Source of the DNA: Castellaniella sp. UBA6218 | GTDB taxonomy: Bacteria > Pseudomonadota > Gammaproteobacteria > Burkholderiales > Burkholderiaceae_B | Direction of reading: 5' to 3' | Assembly (NCBI GenBank): GCA_002421865.1 | Contig: DISE01000072.1 | Span: 1-26,335, forward strand | DNA length: 26,335 nt | Part shown: positions 14,732 to 22,231 of the stretch, one piece after another | How the letters are laid out: each line of letters starts with the position of its first letter | Numbering within the stretch: the stretch's first letter is position 1 | Program-made: the position numbers and the translations under genes | Notes under the pieces: model-generated | Told to the model about the DNA's origin: nothing | The model's database searches: none | What the model saw: only the letters and a program-made list of their open reading frames with translations

Positions 14732-17700
14732 ATGCCATCGCCCCACGAGCTTCTGAGCCGGCTGTTTGTTTACATCGAAGAGCAGCTCAAGATCATCGAC
14801 CCTCGTGGATTTCAGATCACCAAGTCAGGAACACCACGTCTATTTCCGAAGGACTTGGCCAGTCTGCCCGGGGTGTCCTTTGATATCCAAGAGGAAGGCG
14901 ACCATGTATGGCTCAAGATCGATAGGCTTGAAGAGGTTCCTCCACCCACTATTGGGACAGGGCCGTATGCAAGCTGTGTCAGCATCGATAAAAACCCGCA
15001 TGGCACCCCCCCGCGACTCAATGAAGAAGTGATTCAGACCCTCCTCAAGGGGGTCGTCGGAACAGGACAAGCAGAGGATCTCGAGGCTTTTGAGACGCAG
15101 CTGCGCTCAGAGGCAGAAGCGGCGGTCGCTATGTACACAGGTCTATGGCTTGAGTGGGCTGCTGCTGAAAAACCGCGCCGTAAGACGATCTCGATATATG
15201 GTGACCTCTTTGCCCTGCAACACCAGTTGCACACTGAGCAAACGGCAAAACCAGTTGAATTTGTATGGGGGCTGGGTATTGCTGCATGGAGGCTAAGCCT
15301 CGATGGGACACCTTTTGACTTCCAGTATCCACTCCTGACGCAGCCTCTTGAAATCGACCTCGACAAAAACTCGATGTCGTTGGAGGTTCGGGCTCGCTCC
15401 ACCGAGCCGCACTGTGAGATGGACGCATTCGTACACTGCGGCGTCCCCGGAGCAGCCGAATGCGAAAAGACGATGATCGAGCATCTCAGCCATCATCGTG
15501 AAGCCCCCCCGACACCGTTCACTCCATCAAGCTACGCAGACCTTCTTAAGCTAGCGGCCCGAAACCTAGACAGCAAAGGCAGCTACATGGAGGTGTTGGC
15601 GGAGGGTCAAGGCTTGCCAAGCGCAGGTGAGCATCTTGTTGTCAGCGATGCATGGGTGCTCTTTACACGCCCCAAGTCGAACAGTTTCCTTGTAGCAGAC
15701 CTGAAGAACCTCCGAAAAAAACTCGATGCTGGATGCGATATTCCCGATGGACCACTGGCGCTAGTCACGCCTCCGTCGGATAAGCCCATCAGCTATCAGG
15801 CAGTAGGCTTCCGGGGCCTTTCTAGTCGGGGAGGCAAAGGGACAGGTGCAGCCAAGGAGCTCTATTTCCCCCTGCCTTACAACCAAGAACAAGTCACCAT
15901 CGTGCAGCGTCTTGAGCATGCAGCTGGCGTCACAGTTCAAGGGCCTCCAGGCACTGGGAAGACTCACACGATTGCAAATATCATCTGCCACTACCTCGCC
16001 TCTGGGCTACGCGTGTTGGTGACATCCCGTGGCGAGCCCGCACTAGACGTTTTACAGTCGAAGATCCCTGAAGAGGTGCGCCCTCTGACCGTAGCTCTAC
16101 TTGCCGGAGACCGAGAGGGTATCCGGCAATTTCAAGCCTCTATAGATGCCATTCAGCATCAGGTGTCACAAATCAATCCAGAGACGGCGCGCGAGGAAAT
16201 CGATCGGCTGCACTACTCCATTGACCGAGCCCATAGTGACTTGGTGAACATCGACCGACGCGTCGATGAAATTGCAATGCAGCAGCTAACCGAAATCAAG
16301 GTGGAGGGGGCCTCCTATCGCGCCGAACAGCTGGCTGAGCTTGTGGTTAATGGCACTCCCTTATTCAGTTGGTTTGATGACGCCCTCTCTCTAGATGCAC
16401 AACACGCACCGCCACTATCCAGTGAGGAGGCCGTGCAACTGCGGGAGGATCGGCGGCAGCTGGGTAAAGACCTTGTGTATGCCACGACGACGATCCCCAA
16501 TCCGGACGAGCTGCCACTGGCTACTGACATTGGCCAGCTACACCTGAACCTTTGCAAAATCAAATCTCTGGATGCGGCGACAGAATCAGGGGAAATCCTT
16601 CCGCTACGGGCTATTACCCCTGAGGTTCTTCAGGCAGCCCGCTCACTCCTGAGTCAACTTGAATGTGCGCAGGCTGCAGTCAAGACTCTCTCCGATGTTG
16701 ATGGTGAGTGGCCAGAAGCATTGCGCCAGAAATGCCAGCAACCGTCCTTCCACACGGAGGTTGACGCTCTAGCCGCACTCTTTGACGATGCTCAGGCGCT
16801 AGTAGACTCCCGGTCAGTATTCATGAAACGTCCAGTCGAGTTCCCCGAGGAAGGGCTGGGCCACGCAAAGACGACAGAAGCAGTTGAACGGGCCGCGAAG
16901 ACAGGCAAACCCTTTGGTCTTGTCGCGCTAGGCGTGGGTGACGCGAAGGGGCACATTGCAAAGGTCAAGGTAAACGGCCTCGCCCCGGCCTCTTCAGATG
17001 ACTGGGCTCACATACGGGAATACCTAGCACTACATCAGCGAGTGCTTTCCTTTGAAAGCCGATGGACCCCAGTTGCGGAGGTGCTCGGGTTGCCTGCGCT
17101 TACTGGCGGCGTCGCCAAGCTGCGATCCCTGGAACTTATCACCAACGCTGCACGTGCTGCCCATCTGGCAGCCACCACGTTTGACACGTTACTGCCACGC
17201 TCAGCGGAAATCGTATTCACCAATCCCCCTGCCTGTCTCTCTTTCGGTAGCCTGGAAGACTACGACCTCGTTCGTTCGCATATCATTCAACACCTGACTC
17301 GAGCCGAGTTAGCAGACGCGGCGATTGCTTTGGGCCATTTGCAGGAGCGTATTGCAGGTAAAACCGGACCAGTTGCTCTGCAGTTGCAGAACTTTGTAAA
17401 TACTGACTTAGGCAACCCTCAAGAAGACAGCACACGCGTTGCGGCAGCATACACAAATATCATGGTCGAGCTGCGCCGTGCCGCTGGTTTGTCTCCCGTT
17501 CTTGGGCGGGTCAAGGAGTATGCAGAACGGCTCTCGAAGGCTGGCGGAGAGAAATTCGCACAGCGAGTGCTATGCGTCCCTGTTACCCAAACTGAAGAAG
17601 ATCCTGTAGTGCCGACTACATGGCGGGAGGCCTGGAACTGGGCGCGCATGCGCACGCATCTTGAAAAAATTGAGGCGCGGGCAGAGTTGGTCGAACTGCA

Positions 17701-19288
17701 CTCGCGCCGAACGACCCTGGAAACCGGCCTTGCCCAGATGTACAAGGACGTTGTAGGGAAGGCTGCGTGGCTTGCGACCAAACGCAATGCCAGTCCTAAG
17801 GTGCTCCAGGCCCTCGCTGGATACGCAACGGCTATCCGCCGTATTGGCCAGGGCAAGGGGCCCAACGCTGTGCGATACCGACGAGATGCTCAGGCATCCA
17901 TGCTTGATGCGGCTGGAGCAGTACCATGCTGGATTATGTCCCATGCCCGCGTATCGGAAAGCATCCCTGCCGATATTGGCGCTTTTGATCTCGTTATTGT
18001 TGACGAAGCATCTCAAAGCGACCTGTGGGCGTTGCCGGCCATCGTTCGCGCCAAGAAAATTCTTGTTGTGGGCGATGATAAACAGGTATCGCCAGACGGG
18101 GGGTTCATCGCTAGCGCCCGCATTGATGAATTGCGCACCCGATTCTTAAGTGAACAACCGTTCGGCGCAGATATGACACCCGAGAAGTCCCTTTATGATC
18201 TTGCTGCACGGGTGTTCGCTGCAGAGCAGGTTATGTTGCGTGAGCACTTCCGCTGTGTGCCGCCCATTATTGCGTACTCCAACCGATTCTATGGAGGCTC
18301 AATCCAGCCTCTACGCATTCCTCGTGCGTCAGAACGTCTGGACCCTCCTCTCATTGACATATATATTCCTAAGGGCGTACGGGATCGCCGAGAGTGCAAC
18401 AAACTCGAAGCCGACGCTATTGCAACAGAAATCCAAGCCATCCTCAAAGATGAACGCTATGCAGGACGGACGATAGGCGTAGTTTCTCTGCTGGGGATGG
18501 AGCAAGCAAAATATATCGATACTCTAGTCCGGGAACGATGCTCTGTGACCGAGTTACTTCAGCGCGATTTTGATTGTGGGGACGCCCGTACTTTCCAAGG
18601 TAGTGAGCGCGACATTATGTTCCTGTCATTGGTCGCAGACCGGGAGCATTGCCATGCACTCTCAGGAAATGCCGCAGAACAGCGCTTCAACGTAGCAGCT
18701 AGCCGGGCCCGAGATCGAATGTATCTCGTGCGTTCCGTAACGGCGGATCAGCTTTCAGAAAAGGATCTTCGGCTATCCCTGCTCGAGCATTTCAGCAACC
18801 CAAAAATCGATGCTGAGGTCGACCAAGAGGGGCTAATCAAGCTCTGCGAATCAGGGTTCGAACGAGAGGTCTTCACAATGTTGATCCAGCGCGGCTATCG
18901 CGTAGTCCCGCAGGTGAAGACTGGCGCGTATCGATTGGATATGGTCGTCGAGGGGGCAAACGATACTCGCCTGGCTATCGAGTGTGATGGAGATGCCTTC
19001 CACGGTCCGGACCGATGGGCTGCCGATATGGCCCGCCAACGCATCCTCGAGCGTGCTGGTTGGACGTTCTGGCGATGCTTTGCTTCCACGTGGTGCCTGC
19101 GTAAAGAGGAAGTCTTTGAGGAACTGGTCGAGCACCTCACCAATATGGGTATCGAGCCCCTGGGTGCTTTGAGCACATTGCCGCAGCTGGTCGAGAAGCG
19201 GACCTGGTCCCCATCTAAGGAAGAGGAAGACGCAAGCACGTCGGAGATGTCTACCTCCGCAGCAGAAGCAGAGTCCACAACGGCCTAA
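14732..19288 (+). CDS. Large SF1 (Upf1/DNA2-like) helicase fused to a Vsr/PD-(D/E)XK nuclease; probable single-gene phage defence protein
   Basis: From the ATG at 14732 the protein has 1,518 residues. SF1 motifs are Walker A GPPGTGKT (404-411), Walker B/motif II DEASQSD (1091-1097), motif III VVGDDKQ (to 1118), motif V TFQGSERD (1287-1294) and motif VI NVAASRARDRM (from 1320). About 680 residues, partly coiled coil (470-540), separate motifs I and II. The C-terminus has a Vsr/MTES_1575-type nuclease: RLDMVVE (Asp1403), AIECDGDAFHG (Glu1417) and GWTFWRCFASTW. An acidic Ser/Glu tail ends the protein. The layout resembles known defence helicase-nucleases (Hhe, DUF4011-helicase-Vsr; Mokosh II with a different nuclease), but I do not recognise the N-terminal domain. 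GAGG lies 9 bases before 14732; an in-frame ATG at 14696 adds 12 residues without a ribosome site. It is the first cargo gene of the island. Confidence 0.9.
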   Translation: MPSPHELLSRLFVYIEEQLKIIDPRGFQITKSGTPRLFPKDLASLPGVSFDIQEEGDHVWLKIDRLEEVPPPTIGTGPYASCVSIDKNPHGTPPRLNEEVIQTLLKGVVGTGQAEDLEAFETQLRSEAEAAVAMYTGLWLEWAAAEKPRRKTISIYGDLFALQHQLHTEQTAKPVEFVWGLGIAAWRLSLDGTPFDFQYPLLTQPLEIDLDKNSMSLEVRARSTEPHCEMDAFVHCGVPGAAECEKTMIEHLSHHREAPPTPFTPSSYADLLKLAARNLDSKGSYMEVLAEGQGLPSAGEHLVVSDAWVLFTRPKSNSFLVADLKNLRKKLDAGCDIPDGPLALVTPPSDKPISYQAVGFRGLSSRGGKGTGAAKELYFPLPYNQEQVTIVQRLEHAAGVTVQGPPGTGKTHTIANIICHYLASGLRVLVTSRGEPALDVLQSKIPEEVRPLTVALLAGDREGIRQFQASIDAIQHQVSQINPETAREEIDRLHYSIDRAHSDLVNIDRRVDEIAMQQLTEIKVEGASYRAEQLAELVVNGTPLFSWFDDALSLDAQHAPPLSSEEAVQLREDRRQLGKDLVYATTTIPNPDELPLATDIGQLHLNLCKIKSLDAATESGEILPLRAITPEVLQAARSLLSQLECAQAAVKTLSDVDGEWPEALRQKCQQPSFHTEVDALAALFDDAQALVDSRSVFMKRPVEFPEEGLGHAKTTEAVERAAKTGKPFGLVALGVGDAKGHIAKVKVNGLAPASSDDWAHIREYLALHQRVLSFESRWTPVAEVLGLPALTGGVAKLRSLELITNAARAAHLAATTFDTLLPRSAEIVFTNPPACLSFGSLEDYDLVRSHIIQHLTRAELADAAIALGHLQERIAGKTGPVALQLQNFVNTDLGNPQEDSTRVAAAYTNIMVELRRAAGLSPVLGRVKEYAERLSKAGGEKFAQRVLCVPVTQTEEDPVVPTTWREAWNWARMRTHLEKIEARAELVELHSRRTTLETGLAQMYKDVVGKAAWLATKRNASPKVLQALAGYATAIRRIGQGKGPNAVRYRRDAQASMLDAAGAVPCWIMSHARVSESIPADIGAFDLVIVDEASQSDLWALPAIVRAKKILVVGDDKQVSPDGGFIASARIDELRTRFLSEQPFGADMTPEKSLYDLAARVFAAEQVMLREHFRCVPPIIAYSNRFYGGSIQPLRIPRASERLDPPLIDIYIPKGVRDRRECNKLEADAIATEIQAILKDERYAGRTIGVVSLLGMEQAKYIDTLVRERCSVTELLQRDFDCGDARTFQGSERDIMFLSLVADREHCHALSGNAAEQRFNVAASRARDRMYLVRSVTADQLSEKDLRLSLLEHFSNPKIDAEVDQEGLIKLCESGFEREVFTMLIQRGYRVVPQVKTGAYRLDMVVEGANDTRLAIECDGDAFHGPDRWAADMARQRILERAGWTFWRCFASTWCLRKEEVFEELVEHLTNMGIEPLGALSTLPQLVEKRTWSPSKEEEDASTSEMSTSAAEAESTTA

Positions 19289-19379
19289 GGTCGATCTATA
19301 TCTAGCCTTTGGTCAGAAATGCGAGAGTGTCGTTAATTTTGTGCTCAAGCCTCTATGATCGTCTTGAAGGAGACAACAC

Positions 19380-19562
19380 ATGGCACAAGAGCACAAGCAC
19401 GACCCAAGAGTCATTCCCAAGGGGACATCACCGACGAGCGCCCAGTGATTGCTGGATGACATGGTGACTGGCCCCATGACACCCGAGGAGGTAAGCTGGA
19501 GGATCCTTTCTGGCAAACTGCCGGCAGGGCTGGGCCTCCCTCCGTCAAACTTGAAGCTGTAA
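19380..19562 (+). pseudogene. Small 60-codon gene interrupted by an in-frame TGA
   Basis: GAAGGAG precedes an ATG at 19380. The frame runs 22 codons to a TGA (19446-19448), then continues in the same frame without another stop for 37 codons to a TAA at 19560-19562. The second part (LLDDMVTGPMTPEEVSWRIL, then SGKLPAGLGLPPSNLKL) reads like real protein. The simplest view is a Trp codon (TGG) mutated to TGA. A TATGAT -10-like box lies at 19354-19359. No family recognised. The rest of the 19289-19596 gap shows nothing. Confidence 0.45.
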
Positions 19563-19596
19563 GCTACTAGAATTCGAATCAGCATCGAGAGAATTT

Positions 19597-20346
19597 ATGA
19601 CACAGAAAATAGCTCTTCTAGTTAAGGTGTTTGATAAAGAGGAGTACGCTGACGCATTCATTCAGACAGGAGAAATGTTCTGCAAAACGATTGGGCAATT
19701 CAAGCGGATAGAAGACGATGCCGCGCGAGGCGACCAATATGAGGCGCCGTCGGCTTGGTACCAATCTGACCGCATATCTTTGACGATTTCACTTAAGGCG
19801 CCGGGCGTGGAGGATAAGCCCTTCCCAATAGAAGGGCTGATCGGTCCGGTAGTGATGGCGAGTACAGAGTTCGATCGTTTGAATGCCTTCTGTATGTATG
19901 CTGTTACCATACCAGACTTCAAGGAATCGTTTGAGACAGAGGAGGAGCGACTGCGCGTGGTCGAGAAAATCAATTTGATGTTGAAGGCACACACAGCGCT
20001 AGACGAAAGAGTACGTTCGCTTGGAGAGCATGCTGTTCTCATTTTTAAGGTGGCAGATTTCTTCGACAAAGTAAGCAACGCTGCCAAGTCGGAAGGCTAT
20101 TCGTCTTGGCGAGGCCTTGTCGATTATTTTGACCCTGAGGCCTTCCACGGCAATTTCGGAGAGGTTGAGTCCGTTTTTAGGAAGCGAGACATCTACTCCT
20201 ATCAAAATGAGTTCAGATTCGTCTTCGATTCGGGCAAGCCCGAAGGAGCGAAGACCCTTCATGTCGGCTCTCTAGATGGGGTTGCTTTCAAGCTAAGAAC
20301 CAGCGAAATAAACAGAAAACTCGAACTGAAGCTCGCCGAAACCTAA
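19597..20346 (+). CDS. Uncharacterised 249-residue protein next to the helicase-nuclease
   Basis: I cannot assign a family. The N-terminal part (LVKVFDKEEYADAFIQTGEM) leads into an ARGDQYEA segment at about residues 44-51; near the C-terminus is YQNEFRFVFDSG (about 204-215). Proteins of unknown function with this pairing of an acidic RGDxxE segment and a late YQxEFR motif occur near defence genes (from memory), and the late ExxR resembles the DUF2971 pattern. No membrane segment or signal peptide is seen. GAGAG precedes the ATG weakly. It lies 308 bp after the helicase on the same strand. A role as partner or as independent defence effector is inference. Confidence 0.75.
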   Translation: MTQKIALLVKVFDKEEYADAFIQTGEMFCKTIGQFKRIEDDAARGDQYEAPSAWYQSDRISLTISLKAPGVEDKPFPIEGLIGPVVMASTEFDRLNAFCMYAVTIPDFKESFETEEERLRVVEKINLMLKAHTALDERVRSLGEHAVLIFKVADFFDKVSNAAKSEGYSSWRGLVDYFDPEAFHGNFGEVESVFRKRDIYSYQNEFRFVFDSGKPEGAKTLHVGSLDGVAFKLRTSEINRKLELKLAET

Positions 20347-20392
20347 GGAAGGTCTGCACAGGTCCAGCGGACTTGTTCAGACCTTCCTTAGG
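20342..20392. terminator. Perfect 15-bp inverted repeat with nested hairpin at the end of the 249-aa gene
   Basis: CCTAAGGAAGGTCTG (20342-20356) is the exact reverse complement of 20378-20392. The 21-nt loop itself contains GTCC-AGC-GGAC. The left arm includes the stop codon. There is no T-run, so it may be a bidirectional terminator, an mRNA stabiliser or a protein-binding site. Confidence 0.5.
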
Positions 20393-20397
20393 TTCTC

Positions 20398-20682
20398 ATG
20401 CACACTGGCGATACCCCTCTATCAAACCCTGCAGGAGACGAGACAGCCCCTGATCGTTTGGCAGGCCATTACTCTTCACCTGGCCGTAAGGGCTATTGGA
20501 GCCATCCCTTACTCCATGACGAGCATGCGTGGATCCGCCAGCAAGACGAGCTCCTCCCGGACGGAACCCTGATTCTCCGACCCAGAACCTGCCACATCGA
20601 GGACCTGGGTATACTCCGCCGGCCAGGCCATCCCGGAGCGCCTATCGAAGCAATGCGCGTTGTCCTGCCCGACGGTAACTAG
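20398..20682 (+). CDS. Hypothetical 94-residue protein
   Basis: The frame encodes a 94-residue polar protein starting MHTGDTPLSN, with EDLGILRRPGHPGAPIEAMR near the C-terminus. No family is recognised, and there is no signal peptide or membrane segment. The ribosome site is poor (only AGG about 5 bases upstream) and the start sits just past the inverted repeat that ends the previous gene. The reverse frame is partly open but less protein-like. It may be a genuine small gene or a decayed remnant. After it, 20683-20801 holds no convincing gene. Confidence 0.4.
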   Translation: MHTGDTPLSNPAGDETAPDRLAGHYSSPGRKGYWSHPLLHDEHAWIRQQDELLPDGTLILRPRTCHIEDLGILRRPGHPGAPIEAMRVVLPDGN

Positions 20683-20801
20683 CCACTCAAAGGGGCAGTT
20701 TGGGCGAGCTTCCATATGATCGATCAGTCCGCCGTCCTATTGGCCGACTCTGAGCAGCATCGCCGCTAATTCGAGGCCACTACGTTTGCTATCGCCCAAT
20801 A

Positions 20802-21170
20802 TCACTCGGTCCAGCCATCGACATCAGCCACAGCGCCATCCGCAAATCCCTGGAAACCGGCATCAACCCGATCCGCTTGAGCCACTAGGCGGCATTGGCG
20901 CTGGCATTCAGCAACGAAGTCGGGGCTTTGTGTATCAGGCACCCAGATCTGGACTGGCCTTAGGCCAGCCCTGCGTAATTGCAGGGGAGCTCCCTTACCG
21001 CGCCGCTGCTTGATCCACCGCACGGTAGGGTTGGTACTACACCGGCGGATACGGTCATGCCTCGCTCTCGTGGCGGGTGTGCGTGTCCTTCTCCTAGGGC
21101 GCGCGGCCATCCAGATACCCCCGCCAACGACGAGCGCAAGAATCAGATTCGCGAACAGAAGCCCCACCAT
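20802..21170 (-). CDS. Orphan MazE-type antitoxin (DUF3018) with an atypical N-terminal extension
   Basis: The last ~60 residues (GLRPVQIWVPDTQSPDFVAE, then CQRQCRLVAQAD to ADVDGWTE) are a clear DUF3018 MazE-type antitoxin, a DNA-binding partner that neutralises a MazF RNase. From the ATG at 21170 (GGGGCGG upstream) a membrane-like segment (VGLLFANLILALVVGGGIWM) and an Arg-rich stretch are fused in front, unlike normal MazE. A GTG at 21023 would give a conventional 73-residue antitoxin. MazF should begin at the antitoxin stop: only GTG-ATA-TTG-GGC-GAT (V-I-L-G-D, like the start V/M-x-x-G-D of MazF) follows before divergence and a stop. The toxin is missing. The gene lies 49 bp after another antitoxin gene on the same strand. 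Confidence 0.7.
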   Translation of the reverse strand: MVGLLFANLILALVVGGGIWMAARPRRRTRTPATRARHDRIRRCSTNPTVRWIKQRRGKGAPLQLRRAGLRPVQIWVPDTQSPDFVAECQRQCRLVAQADRVDAGFQGFADGAVADVDGWTE

Positions 21171-21219
21171 ACCGCCGCCCCTTCAGGTTGGATCACAAGC
21201 AGCGAGCGTACGAAGCTTC

Positions 21220-21669
21220 TCAGGCATAAATCCCCTCGGCGACCTGCAAGAGCATCTCTTCAACCGCGTACATGCCCGGCATCGTGGTGAGCATGACAAA
21301 GGGAGTCTCACCCGCGAACCGCTCCTTCGGTTTGCTCAACCACCGCAGCGCCTTCTCGTGCTCACCGAAGATCCCCTGCGCCAACGCGATGAGACGCACC
21401 ACACGGAAAAGCCTGTCACTTTCCTCTCCGGTAAGCCGCTGCCCGGCAACCGCCCGCCTCTTGTGCGTACGCGGGGAGATGATCCAGTCGCGCACACCCA
21501 CGGGAACGCCTCCCTGCTCACATAGCCCCGCGACATCCCGTGCCGGGAATCCCGCCACAACCAGCTCGTGCATCTGTAACTCAGTGGCGTCCTCCGGAAT
21601 TCCCAAAAGCGCGTGCAGCTGCCGGCGGTACGCGGCGCGAGCTTCCTCTCGCGGTGCGTCAGCAAACAT
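21220..21669 (-). CDS. MbcA/ParS/Xre family antitoxin without its RES toxin
   Basis: This 149-residue protein has an N-terminal Xre-like helix-turn-helix region (LQMHELVVAGFPARDVAGLC, about residues 32-51), the RTHKRR linker, and a C-terminal toxin-binding domain (ESDRLFRVVRLIALAQGIFG, then EKALRWLSKP and GIYA). It belongs to the MbcA/ParS/Xre (DUF2384) antitoxins, which repress their operon and inhibit a RES-domain NAD-degrading toxin. GGGAGAG lies 5 bases before the ATG. A RES gene normally follows at once; here a 14-codon frame and the MazE-like gene follow instead. It lies 25 bp after the 125-aa gene and is probably cotranscribed with it. Confidence 0.85.
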   Translation of the reverse strand: MFADAPREEARAAYRRQLHALLGIPEDATELQMHELVVAGFPARDVAGLCEQGGVPVGVRDWIISPRTHKRRAVAGQRLTGEESDRLFRVVRLIALAQGIFGEHEKALRWLSKPKERFAGETPFVMLTTMPGMYAVEEMLLQVAEGIYA

Positions 21670-21694
21670 GTCGGCTCTCCCGTACGTGCCCCCG

Positions 21695-22072
21695 CTATCG
21701 TTCAGGGTCAGTCGGCGCGTACGCCTCAGGTTGTTCCAGCAGGTCAGCTAACTGCCTCATGATCCACTCCTGCTCATCGGGGGTGAAATCCCACTCGCGA
21801 CTTCTGACCTTCTCTTTAATGCCGTCTCGGACCCGCTGCAGGTTGAACTCCCGCGTCCAAGCCGGGTTCTCCCGCGCTTTCCGTCGGGCATACCCTACGA
21901 GCTGCGAGGCGAGGTCGAGCGCATTTTCATACGCCTCTTGATGTTCCTCGTCCGTCACGAACGTGGAAAGCCGGCCATCAGCAGCCTCCCTGGCCGAGAA
22001 CTTCGGGACTGCTCCACCCAGGCCGCTCAGGATCGTTCGGCGGGGAAAGTCGTCTGGTGGTGGTACCGGCAT
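21695..22072 (-). CDS. Uncharacterised 125-residue accessory protein
   Basis: The protein starts MPVPPPDDFPRRTILSGLGG, followed by AVPKFSAREA, and continues into helices containing YENALDLASQLVGYARRKA, then WTREFNLQRVRDGIKEK and FTPDEQEWIMRQL. I recall small proteins of this pattern (PRRT...GAxPK...ENPGW..EFNL...EQxW) in proteobacterial mobile regions, but no function is known to me. GAGGAG 7 bases before the ATG at 22072 decides the start over the ATG at 22093. It heads a probable operon with the MbcA/ParS/Xre antitoxin 25 bp downstream. The 160 bp upstream (22073-22231) hold no gene and no good promoter. Confidence 0.75.
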   Translation of the reverse strand: MPVPPPDDFPRRTILSGLGGAVPKFSAREAADGRLSTFVTDEEHQEAYENALDLASQLVGYARRKARENPAWTREFNLQRVRDGIKEKVRSREWDFTPDEQEWIMRQLADLLEQPEAYAPTDPER

Positions 22073-22231
22073 GGTCGCGCTCCTCGTGTGCATGAGCGCG
22101 TACGGTATGCGATTGAGGGGGCTAGCGGAATCGGTAGAACCACTCGTCTCGCACGATACGCCAAATTGTCAACAAACGAGGCCAGTGAGCGCCTAAGGGT
22201 GAGGTCGCAGTGCATCACGCACGGGGGTCGC

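Noticed and set aside
17387..17402. CAGAACTTTGTAAATAC, resembling the reverse of the terminal repeat
   Set aside because: Lies within the helicase coding sequence and matches only about 9 consecutive bases; not a right end.
19446..19448. TGA as a selenocysteine codon
   Set aside because: No SECIS-like hairpin immediately downstream was seen and the small protein has no redox motif; a TGG-to-TGA mutation is simpler.
22165..22175. ATTGTCAACAA, matching the GntR operator core, upstream of the 125-aa gene
   Set aside because: Only one half is conserved, there is no -10 box at a suitable distance, and it lies in an unrelated island, so chance is likely.
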